From the NCBI GenBank assembly GCA_002451435.1, contig DKCF01000081.1:773-17908 (forward strand): a stretch of DNA of 17,136 nt, written 5' to 3'. The position numbers and the translations under genes were made by a program. The notes below the pieces were generated by a model, which worked only from the letters and a program-made list of their open reading frames with translations, did no database searches and had not been told where the DNA came from. This document shows positions 1-6,107 of this stretch, in pieces (within the stretch, counting starts at the first letter, position 1; each line of letters starts with the position of its first letter). This DNA is from Bifidobacterium sp. UBA6881. Its GTDB lineage: Bacteria > Actinomycetota > Actinomycetes > Actinomycetales > Bifidobacteriaceae.

Positions 1-38
1 GGTGATTGCGCAAGAACATTGACCAATACGCAAAGCAA

Positions 39-85
39 AACGTGTGCGGAGCGAGTAGACAATCGTCTGTCGCTCCGCACACGTT
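39..85 (-). terminator. Strong inverted repeat, probable minus-strand terminator
   Basis: A perfect 16-bp stem (39-54 with 70-85) encloses a short inner stem (57-60 with 65-68). Read on the minus strand, the stem ends in a T-rich run (TTTTGCTTTG, which includes the last stem bases). The plus-strand side is not T-rich. It is therefore best read as an intrinsic terminator for transcription coming leftwards from the reductase operon. It lies about 160 bp past the last stop codon, behind two weaker hairpins, so it may be a back-up terminator. Confidence 0.55.
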
Positions 86-136
86 GATACGCCATGTTCC
101 ATGGCAACGAGAACTTAGAAGTCGATTGGTTGAAAA

Positions 137-159
137 GATTCCGCACATACCGCGGAATC
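137..159 (-). terminator. Short hairpin with T-run, possible minus-strand terminator
   Basis: An 8-bp perfect stem (137-144 with 152-159) has a 7-nt loop and is followed on the minus strand by TTTTC. It is the middle of three hairpins downstream of the ferrochelatase gene. Confidence 0.4.
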
Positions 160-202
160 CACGACACATGCGAATCCGTGATGAACGGATTTTCACCAAA
201 CA

Positions 203-233
203 ATTCGGCAGGTCAGGGCAAAACCTGCCGAAT
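203..233 (-). terminator. Hairpin directly after the ferrochelatase stop codon
   Basis: An 11-bp perfect stem (203-213 with 223-233) with a 9-nt loop starts ten bases beyond the stop codon at 244-246 on the minus strand. It is followed by TTGTTTGG on that strand. Position and tail fit the first intrinsic terminator of the reductase-flavodoxin-ferrochelatase operon. Confidence 0.55.
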
Positions 234-243
234 CATCGCGTCG

Positions 244-1029
244 TTACTTGGTTTTGGCGGCACGGCGCCTTGCATCGGCCTCTCGTTCTTCACGCACGGT
301 GTCCACGACCTCCTGCGTGATGTCGCGTCCACCTTCATGCAAACGCTCCGAGATGGCGTCGAGAATCACCTGATTGTCTTCCAAAGTCGGAAGGAAGACG
401 CTGTCCGGCTGGATTTCCCGCACAAGATTCTCGATGCGATTCGCAAGCCGCCCGTCGGTCAGGAACAAACGCTGCACAAGCAGTGGAGCCTTGGTCGTCG
501 CCAGCACGGTGGCGATTTTCGGTTCGGCGATGAGATTGGCTCCCAACACGGGAACCTGCAGCTTCTCCCGCAACCGGGACACCAGTGCCTGCAGATGATT
601 CCACGGACCGTCGAAATGGCCGGTTCCGTGGACGACGAGCAGCACCGTCCTGTCGGGATGCTGTCGTACCGCATCCGACAACTGCGCATCAAGATACGAT
701 TCAATCGCCTTCGTATCTGCCAGCGGTGGTAGTTCCGTGGCCTGCACGCCAGGATCAAGAACGGCGAGCACGCGTTCCGGAATGTCCCAACGGACGTGCG
801 TGGCCGTATATAGCAGCACGGGAACCACCGTGATGTGGGTACTTCCAGCTTGCTGTACCTGACGTACGGCATCTTCCAAAGTCTGCTGGTCGCCTTCGAG
901 GAAGCCGATGGCGGATGGCACTCCGGACTCCTCGATGAAACGATTCAGCAAATCGATGTTCGATGCGGGCACTCCGCCCTTGCGCCCGTGCAGGACGTAT
1001 ACGCGTCCCTCGTTCGTTCCTGTGGTCAT
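244..1029 (-). CDS. sirB: Sirohydrochlorin ferrochelatase (CbiX/SirB family)
   Basis: This 261-aa protein has the two-domain layout of SirB/CbiX chelatases, which insert Fe2+ into sirohydrochlorin as the last step of siroheme synthesis (Co2+ in B12-making relatives). The N-terminal half carries the catalytic-type histidine in VLHGRKGG (His14), the FLE segment near residue 45, and the second metal-site histidine in ATHVRWDIP (His78). The C-terminal half (about 90-250) is a diverged copy with VVHGTGHF around His134. The length matches Bacillus SirB (about 265 aa). The start lies 2 nt after the flavodoxin stop, with GAGG about 10 nt upstream, so translation is probably coupled. Sitting in the same operon as a siroheme enzyme, and with no cobalamin genes nearby, it is more likely an iron than a cobalt chelatase. 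The family is clear; the metal is an inference. Confidence 0.85.
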   Translation of the reverse strand: MTTGTNEGRVYVLHGRKGGVPASNIDLLNRFIEESGVPSAIGFLEGDQQTLEDAVRQVQQAGSTHITVVPVLLYTATHVRWDIPERVLAVLDPGVQATELPPLADTKAIESYLDAQLSDAVRQHPDRTVLLVVHGTGHFDGPWNHLQALVSRLREKLQVPVLGANLIAEPKIATVLATTKAPLLVQRLFLTDGRLANRIENLVREIQPDSVFLPTLEDNQVILDAISERLHEGGRDITQEVVDTVREEREADARRRAAKTK

Positions 1030-1031
1030 GT

Positions 1032-1478
1032 TCAGATGGCCTCGGCGACGGTCTTGGCCAGGGACTTCAGCGCCTCCTCGGCATCATCATCAGGGGAAAG
1101 CTCGATCTTCAGCGGTTCGCCGAGAATCGTGGCACCGTCCTGCTTCACACGGTCGGTGAACACGTCGACCGCGGCGCAGTAGGACTTGTAGGAGGTGTCG
1201 CCGGTACCGAATACCGCGACCTTCTTGTCGGAAAGATCGAAGTCCTCGAGGTCGTCGTAGAAATCGACGATTCCACCAGGGACCTCGCCATTGGCTCCGT
1301 CGCTCCAGGAGGCGATGGCGAAGGCGTCGCCATCCTCGAAGAACTCGTCCACCTCCACGCCGTCCTCGGCATCGACCACGTCGACATCAACGCCGAGATC
1401 CTCAAGCGCCTCGGTGAACACGTCGACGGCGGTCTTGGTGTTGCCAGTCGCGCTGGTGTAAATAACTTTCACGGTCAT
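1032..1478 (-). CDS. Flavodoxin
   Basis: A 148-aa acidic short-chain flavodoxin, a soluble FMN electron carrier. The FMN phosphate loop is YTSATGNTK (residues 7-15). The isoalloxazine-contacting loops are ASWSDGANGEVP (about 56-67) and FGTGDTSYKSYCAAVD (about 90-105), all at the usual spacing. Its ATG overlaps the reductase stop in an ATGA arrangement, with GGAGG about 8 nt upstream. It is thus translated together with the reductase and is the obvious candidate electron donor for it. The reductant would come from the NADPH-dependent flavoprotein encoded on the other side of the divergent promoter region. The flavodoxin call is secure; its partners are inferred from gene order. Confidence 0.92.
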   Translation of the reverse strand: MTVKVIYTSATGNTKTAVDVFTEALEDLGVDVDVVDAEDGVEVDEFFEDGDAFAIASWSDGANGEVPGGIVDFYDDLEDFDLSDKKVAVFGTGDTSYKSYCAAVDVFTDRVKQDGATILGEPLKIELSPDDDAEEALKSLAKTVAEAI

Positions 1479-3097
1479 CGTAGTACCTCCGTTTGGGTGG
1501 ACAGATAGTTGTTGAGCACTTCTTGGAAATGATCAACGCCGGCATGGTTGAAATAGTGGTAGAAGGATTCTTCACCTTCACGATTGTCTTGGTAATCATT
1601 GATGATTGCCGACAACGCGTCCGGCAGCTGCTGGGCGCTCAGCGTGCCCTTAAGCTGCTCGTTGAAATGACCGGTGCCCTCCAGGCTTCCGCCGACGGCG
1701 AGACGGTAGCCCTCGGTCTGTTTCTTGTCCGGCGTGCGGGCGTGTACGCCTTCCAAACCGATGTCCGCGATGGAACGATGCGCGCAGTTGCTTCCGCAAC
1801 CGGTCATCGTGATGCGCACCGGAACGTCGAGGGAGAAACGGGCGTCGAGCTCGTCGATCAGCGGCTTGAACACGCTCTTGGTGTGCGCATTGGCCAAATT
1901 GCAGTATTCCGCTCCCGTGCACGTGGTGCCATAGTCGGCAAGCAGCCCCGGCTTCACGGAATAACGCTGCAGAATGGACTCCGCCTTGAACGCTTCGAGA
2001 TCCTGTTCGGCGATCCAAGGAATGATCATGTTCTGCTTGTCGTCGAAACGAATCTCATCCTTACCGTACTTGGCGGCAAGCTCTACGACCGCGCGGAAGT
2101 CATCACCGCTCATGCGACCGGCCGGAACGGAGATGCCCGCATAATAGTAGCCCTGCTGCTTCTGCGGATGAATGCCCAGGATCTTTTTGTTCCAATCGAC
2201 GATCTTGGTCTCACCGGCATACGGCAGACGCGGAAGCTGCTTGCGGACCAGACGCTCGAACTCGTCGATGCCCCAATCCTTGATGAGGAATTTCAGACGC
2301 GCCTTGGAACGCGAACGGCGGAAACCATGATCGCGGTACAGTCCACAGACCACTTCCGCGATGTCCGCCACGCGGTTCGGACGCACGAAGATGTTCATCT
2401 GCTGGGCCAATTGCGGTTTGGATCCGAGTCCGCCTCCTACGAACACATTGAATCCCTGCACCTGCCGGCCACGAATCGTTTTCACTGCTGGGATGAAGGC
2501 AAGATCGTTGATTTGATAGTCGGCGTTGTTGTGGATGTCGGTGGAGATGGAGATTTTGAATTTACGAGGAAGGTTGGAGTAGTCGTAGTTGCCTTGGAAC
2601 CTGCGGTACACGTCCATGACGATGCTGCGCGTGTCGAACAGTTCGTCGGGGTCGATGCCGGACAGCGGATTGTCCACCACGTTGCGGGTGATATCGCCTT
2701 CGGCGCCGACGGTGGTCAGACCGACGTCGTTGAGTCCTTGGAAGATCTTGAGAAGCTCATTGAACGGCGCCCAGTGGTACTGCACGGCCTCGCGGGTGGT
2801 CAGATCGATGACGTTGTGGCCGTACTCGTTCGCGATCCATGCGAGATGCTCGCCCTGCTTGACGTTGATTCGTCCACCGGGAATCTTGACGCGCAGCATG
2901 AACATACCGGCCGACTGCGGCTTTTGGACAGTAAGACCGGCGTACTTGAAATACATGTAATAGCTGGGATCGATTTCCGAAAACGGATGCTTGACCAGTT
3001 CCGGCAGATCCTTGAACACGTCGAGGCCGTCTTTGTTGAGCTTGGCGATTTCATTGCCGTTCAGCTTCTGATCGGCCCATGTGACTGTATAGCCCAT
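1475..3097 (-). CDS. Siroheme/Fe4S4 assimilatory sulfite (or nitrite) reductase, ferredoxin/flavodoxin type
   Basis: A 540-aa one-chain reductase with the duplicated half-domains of the nitrite/sulfite reductase family. It catalyses a six-electron reduction at a siroheme coupled to a 4Fe-4S cluster. The cluster/siroheme ligands are plain: C-x5-C in TTCTGAEYC (Cys393, Cys399) and C-x3-C in TGCGSNC (Cys434, Cys438). The local motifs (TGAEYC, ADIGLEG) look like the plant NirA/mycobacterial SirA group, a group in which sequence alone does not separate nitrite from sulfite reductases. Sulfite is favoured here because the surrounding genes are a sulfonate-type ABC importer, an arylsulfotransferase homologue and a YeiH-family transporter, with no nitrate or nitrite genes. 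It is the first gene of a three-gene operon. AGGAG lies about 9 nt before the ATG. Confidence 0.85.
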   Translation of the reverse strand: MGYTVTWADQKLNGNEIAKLNKDGLDVFKDLPELVKHPFSEIDPSYYMYFKYAGLTVQKPQSAGMFMLRVKIPGGRINVKQGEHLAWIANEYGHNVIDLTTREAVQYHWAPFNELLKIFQGLNDVGLTTVGAEGDITRNVVDNPLSGIDPDELFDTRSIVMDVYRRFQGNYDYSNLPRKFKISISTDIHNNADYQINDLAFIPAVKTIRGRQVQGFNVFVGGGLGSKPQLAQQMNIFVRPNRVADIAEVVCGLYRDHGFRRSRSKARLKFLIKDWGIDEFERLVRKQLPRLPYAGETKIVDWNKKILGIHPQKQQGYYYAGISVPAGRMSGDDFRAVVELAAKYGKDEIRFDDKQNMIIPWIAEQDLEAFKAESILQRYSVKPGLLADYGTTCTGAEYCNLANAHTKSVFKPLIDELDARFSLDVPVRITMTGCGSNCAHRSIADIGLEGVHARTPDKKQTEGYRLAVGGSLEGTGHFNEQLKGTLSAQQLPDALSAIINDYQDNREGEESFYHYFNHAGVDHFQEVLNNYLSTQTEVLR

Positions 3098-3126
3098 GGA
3101 TTTCCACTCCTTTCCTCGACTATTCC

Positions 3127-3151
3127 TATGAATGACGAATTATGAATGACG
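3127..3151. repeat. Tandem 11-bp direct repeat in the reductase leader
   Basis: TATGAATGACG occurs at 3127-3137 and again at 3141-3151, separated by AAT. Both lie just upstream of the reductase ribosome binding site. Both copies are nearly complementary to 3171-3183, so either could pair with it in the minus-strand transcript. Confidence 0.7.
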
Positions 3152-3183
3152 CGCATCACAAGCCCCTTCCGCGCGCCATTCAT
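3142..3183 (-). promoter_or_regulatory. Leader hairpin or DNA dyad before the reductase gene
   Basis: Positions 3142-3154 and 3171-3183 form a 13-bp stem on the minus-strand transcript, with one G-U pair and a 16-nt loop rich in purines (GGAAGGGG). It sits about 45-85 nt before the reductase start. If the candidate promoter at 3189-3217 is used, the hairpin begins at or next to the transcript's 5' end. The same sequence could equally be a protein operator. The structure is visible; the function is unknown. Confidence 0.45.
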
Positions 3184-3188
3184 GCCAT

Positions 3189-3217
3189 AGCATACAAAGG
3201 AACGCAATCCCGCTCAA
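3189..3217 (-). promoter_or_regulatory. Candidate promoter of the reductase operon
   Basis: On the minus strand TTGAGC (3217-3212) and TATGCT (3194-3189) are separated by exactly 17 nt. This predicts a start near 3182 and a leader of about 85 nt. Each element matches the consensus at four of six positions. A rival -10 (AATAAT, 3253-3248) lies farther upstream with a poor -35. Confidence 0.35.
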
Positions 3218-3336
3218 ATACATGGTCGATGCCGTGTAATCCTTGCAATTATTGGGTTTTCGCATGATTCTTCGTTGAAAAAGCGGGAAACAACATGGCA
3301 AAAGCGTATTCGTTTTAATTTGTGAGCGGTTATTAA

Positions 3337-3354
3337 TCGTTGGAATTCCAACGA
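3337..3354. promoter_or_regulatory. 18-bp perfect palindrome, candidate operator
   Basis: The sequence TCGTTGGAA/TTCCAACGA is a perfect 18-bp palindrome in the AT-rich divergent region between the reductase operon and the NADPH-flavoprotein operon. Its centre is about 56 bp upstream of the start predicted from the plus-strand promoter at 3366-3395, a usual place for an activator or LysR-type site. No regulator gene lies in the window. Confidence 0.5.
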
Positions 3355-3365
3355 ACATGAGAGAT

Positions 3366-3395
3366 TTGACGCTATGGCGCCGAATGCCGTATATC
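3366..3395 (+). promoter_or_regulatory. Candidate promoter of the FNR-cobA-sirC operon
   Basis: TTGACG (3366-3371) and TATATC (3390-3395) are separated by 18 nt on the plus strand. This gives a predicted start near 3402 and a leader of about 90 nt before the GTG start at 3493. Confidence 0.4.
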
Positions 3396-3492
3396 CGTAT
3401 GCTGGCATGTATTCGCCGTGCCCGATGCCACTTGGCATGGGGCACGGGAGGCATATTCAACGAATCGTGTGATGACACGGGGAGGGGATTCC

Positions 3493-4509
3493 GTGACCGA
3501 CAACAAGCAACTGCAGCATGACGATCATGTGTATGACGTGACTGTGATTGGTGCCGGACCTATTGGCATGTTCGCGGCTTTTTACGCGGCCACGCGCAAT
3601 CTTGATGTCCAGCTGGTCGAAAGTCTGCCGCATCTCGGTGGCCAGGTGGCGACGCTGTATCCCGAGAAGAAGATCCATGACATCGCGGGATTCGTATCGG
3701 GTACGGGCGAGCAGCTCATCGCCAATCTGAAGGCCCAGTTGGATGAGTTCTCCGACCGCATCGGCATCCATACCAACGAGGAGGTCGTCGGTGTGGAGCG
3801 TCCCGCCGAGAACGCCGCGGCGGACTCCCGTGTGTTCGCGCTCACCACCAGCAAGCGCGTGTTCCGCACCCGGACCGTGCTTATCGCGATGGGAAGCGGC
3901 GCCTTCACGCCACGCCCGCTGGCGGTGGATTACGATCACGCGCTCGACAACGACAAGGTCTTCTACTTCGTCAAGCACATCGCCGATTTCGCTGACTTGG
4001 ATGTCGCCGTGGCCGGTGGCGGTGACGCCGCCATCGATTGGGCGCTTACGTTGGAGCCCATCGCCCGCAGCGTGACGCTGATTCATCGTCGCGACAACTT
4101 CCGGGCCCTGGAATCCAGCGTCGACGCGCTGAAGTCCTCTTCCGTGCGCATTCTCACCCCGTACAAGTTCGCCTCGGTCGCGAAGCGGGACGACCGTCTT
4201 TCCATCGAACTGAACCAGGTGAAGGGGGCGGAGACCAAGGAGCTGCAGGTGGATGCGCTGTTGGTGAACTATGGCTTCACTTCCGACAACCATCTGCTGA
4301 AGGAATGGGGATTGCCCGTCAAACGCGGTGATTTGGAGGTGAACGAATACCGTGAGACCGCGGTGCCGGGCATCTACGGTATCGGTGACGCGGTGACGTA
4401 CCCGGGCAAGGTGAAACTGATTTCGGCGGGCTTCGGTGAGGCGCCGGGCGCGATCAACCATATCGCCGAAACGCTGTATCCTGACCGCAAGCAGCCGTTG
4501 CATGAGTAA
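3493..4509 (+). CDS. Ferredoxin/flavodoxin-NADP+ reductase, thioredoxin-reductase-like (YumC type)
   Basis: A 338-aa FAD/NAD(P)H flavoprotein. It has the N-terminal FAD motif VIGAGPIG, a central NADPH domain with VAVAGGGDAAIDWA followed by HRRDNFRA, and a C-terminal FAD-closing segment GIGDAVTYPGKVKLI. It lacks the CxxC redox pair of true thioredoxin reductases, which is the mark of type-2 ferredoxin-NADP+ reductases. The likely role is passing electrons from NADPH to the flavodoxin that feeds the siroheme reductase. I chose the GTG at 3493 because GGGGAGGGGA lies 4 nt before it. An upstream ATG at 3418 would add 25 residues that look like non-coding leader and has no better ribosome site. 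It is divergent from the reductase operon and is followed 21 bp later by cobA. Confidence 0.82.
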   Translation: MTDNKQLQHDDHVYDVTVIGAGPIGMFAAFYAATRNLDVQLVESLPHLGGQVATLYPEKKIHDIAGFVSGTGEQLIANLKAQLDEFSDRIGIHTNEEVVGVERPAENAAADSRVFALTTSKRVFRTRTVLIAMGSGAFTPRPLAVDYDHALDNDKVFYFVKHIADFADLDVAVAGGGDAAIDWALTLEPIARSVTLIHRRDNFRALESSVDALKSSSVRILTPYKFASVAKRDDRLSIELNQVKGAETKELQVDALLVNYGFTSDNHLLKEWGLPVKRGDLEVNEYRETAVPGIYGIGDAVTYPGKVKLISAGFGEAPGAINHIAETLYPDRKQPLHE

Positions 4510-4530
4510 TCGCTTGGAAAGGTGAATCGT

Positions 4531-5373
4531 ATGACGGCGGCAATGGGACATGTGACGCTGGTCGGTGCCGGACCCGGAGACCCCGACCTCATCACTGTCC
4601 GTGGCAGGCGATGCATCGAAACGGCCGATGTGATCGTATACGATCATTTGGTCAATCCCGTCATGCTGGAATGGCGCAGGGATGACGCGGAACTGGTGAA
4701 CGTCGGCAAAATGCCGTCGCACCACTTGGCGACGCAGGAGCAGATCAACGCGCTTCTGGTGCGGCTGGCCAAGCAGGGCAAGCGGGTGGCACGGCTGAAA
4801 TCGGGCGATCCCTTTGTTTTCGGCCGCGGCGGTGAGGAACGCCAGTTCCTGCTCGGCCAAGGCGTCCCGTGCGAGGTGGTGCCTGGCGTGACCAGCGCCA
4901 TAGCGGGACCGGCCGCGGCGGGCATTCCGATCACCCATAGGGATTACGCCGCGCAGTTCCATGTCATAACCGGGCATCGGAAGCAGTCCGCGAAGGAACT
5001 CGACTGGTCGGTGATCGCGCGGCTTGAAGGCACGGTCGTGTTCCTTATGGGCATGGCCCAATTGCCACATATCGTCAACGAGCTGTTGGCCCATGGCAAG
5101 TCGGAGGGCACTCCCGTCGCCGTGATTCAATGGGCCACCAGGAACGAGCAGCGCTCCACCGTGGCTGATTTGCGGCATATCGAGGAAGCCGTGCGCCTGG
5201 GCGGACTGGGGTCTCCGGCGTTGATCGTCGTAGGCGGGGTCGCGAGGCTCATCGATCCGGATTCCCCGGGATTTATGCCGTTCCGCACTCCCGATGATGC
5301 CGCCGGTTCTCGAGATTCCGGCAATCGTCGTGATTTTGGTGACGATGGTATGGAAATTTGCGCCGGCCAATAA
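4531..5373 (+). CDS. cobA: Uroporphyrinogen-III C-methyltransferase (SUMT)
   Basis: A 280-aa SAM-dependent methylase that makes precorrin-2 from uroporphyrinogen III, the branch-point step to siroheme. Typical signatures are present: VGAGPGDPDLITVRG near the N-terminus, RLKSGDPFVFGRGGEE (about 87-102), and PGVTSAIAGPAAAGIPITHR with VITGHRK after it. It is a stand-alone SUMT, not fused to a CysG dehydrogenase or HemD domain. The last 20 or so residues are a polar tail beyond the family core. The ATG at 4531 is preferred over GTG at 4522 because GGAAAGG sits 8-9 nt before the ATG but touches the GTG. It follows the NADPH-flavoprotein by 21 bp and precedes sirC by 60 bp, fitting one operon. CobA also serves B12 synthesis, but no B12 genes are seen. 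Confidence 0.92.
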   Translation: MTAAMGHVTLVGAGPGDPDLITVRGRRCIETADVIVYDHLVNPVMLEWRRDDAELVNVGKMPSHHLATQEQINALLVRLAKQGKRVARLKSGDPFVFGRGGEERQFLLGQGVPCEVVPGVTSAIAGPAAAGIPITHRDYAAQFHVITGHRKQSAKELDWSVIARLEGTVVFLMGMAQLPHIVNELLAHGKSEGTPVAVIQWATRNEQRSTVADLRHIEEAVRLGGLGSPALIVVGGVARLIDPDSPGFMPFRTPDDAAGSRDSGNRRDFGDDGMEICAGQ

Positions 5374-5433
5374 AACGGCCTCGACGCATGCATGCGCATG
5401 TGTGGAATCTTCCGACGGATGTGATGTGAAACA

Positions 5434-5937
5434 ATGTGTGAAACATCTGATTTGGGTTATCCGGTCGTGCTGTCCATGCGGGGGCGGCATGCCGTGGTGG
5501 TCGGCGGCGGCGCCGTCGGCGAACGCAAGGTGCGGGCGTTGCTGCGTGCCGAGGCGAGAATCACGTTGATCAGTCCCACGGCGACACCGGCTCTGGCGGC
5601 GCTTGCGGAAGACCGCCGTATCGCATGGCGGTCCCATCGTTATGCATCCTGCGATCTGCCCGATGACGCGGCGATCGTCATCGCCTGCACCGACAGCCGC
5701 CGAACGAACCGACAGGTGTGTGAGGACGCGCGTCTGCGGCGGTCGGACGCGACGGATTGGCGTCTGGTCAACGACGCGTCCGATCCGACATATTCCGACT
5801 TCGCCAACGTCGCCCAAATCCGGCATGACGGCACGCTGATCACCGTATCGACCGGGGGCAGCAGCCCAGCACGCGCCCGTTCGATGAAACAACGCATCGC
5901 CGCGTGGCTGGAAGGGCGGACTTCCAGCCGAACATAG
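5434..5937 (+). CDS. sirC: Precorrin-2 dehydrogenase (SirC/Met8-like)
   Basis: A 167-aa NAD-dependent dehydrogenase that oxidises precorrin-2 to sirohydrochlorin. The N-terminus shows the family's YPVVLSMRGR followed by the nucleotide-binding VVVGGGAVGERKVRALL. Further on are IACTDSRRTNRQV, LVNDASDPTYSDF and the TVSTGGSSPARAR segment expected before the short C-terminal region. The length fits stand-alone SirC (150-200 aa) rather than bifunctional Met8 or CysG, in keeping with a separate SirB chelatase in the neighbouring operon. The ATG at 5434 is the first start after an in-frame stop, but its ribosome site is weak (a GGATG well upstream). The 60-bp gap before it holds a 12-bp palindrome of CGCATG/CATGCG. 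Confidence 0.85.
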   Translation: MCETSDLGYPVVLSMRGRHAVVVGGGAVGERKVRALLRAEARITLISPTATPALAALAEDRRIAWRSHRYASCDLPDDAAIVIACTDSRRTNRQVCEDARLRRSDATDWRLVNDASDPTYSDFANVAQIRHDGTLITVSTGGSSPARARSMKQRIAAWLEGRTSSRT

Positions 5938-5960
5938 CCCGCCATAGATATTTGATATGA

Positions 5961-5977
5961 CGAAAACGCTGTTTTCG
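5961..5977. promoter_or_regulatory. CGAAAAC-GCT-GTTTTCG inverted repeat, candidate operator
   Basis: A perfect 7-bp dyad with a 3-bp spacer lies between sirC and the ABC transporter gene. The 11-mer CGAAAACGCTG it contains recurs at 10757-10767 upstream of the YeiH gene. A GTTTTCG half-site lies at 3256-3262 in the reductase control region. The half-site alone is not rare in a window of this size. It could also be a weak hairpin at the end of the sirC transcript. Confidence 0.3.
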
Positions 5978-6107
5978 GAAGTGTGACCGGGATTCCTCGC
6001 CTACGATGAAGGCAACCGAACGACATGGGGATGTACTTGTTCGGCCTTCCAATTCCGCCACGGCAGCGCCGTCTGGGGGAGCACTGCAATTTTTTCAGAA
6101 GGGGATC

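Noticed and set aside
94..732. A 212-codon plus-strand open frame at the left edge
   Set aside because: Most of it is antisense to the ferrochelatase gene and its start lies among terminator hairpins; no recognisable protein features.
1493..3145. A 550-codon open frame on the plus strand, opposite the siroheme reductase
   Set aside because: It is the shadow of a gene with all its catalytic cysteines. The antisense translation shows no family features.
5385..5400. Overlapping short palindromes (CGCATG/CATGCG and CATGCGCATG) between cobA and sirC
   Set aside because: Short, low-complexity self-complementary sequence with no loop, promoter or terminator features; likely incidental.
3457..5892. 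An 811-codon open frame on the minus strand, opposite the FNR-like gene, cobA and sirC
   Set aside because: It lies antisense to three clearly recognised genes. Its translation is rich in His, Arg and Gln without domain motifs, and such frames are common in G+C-rich DNA.
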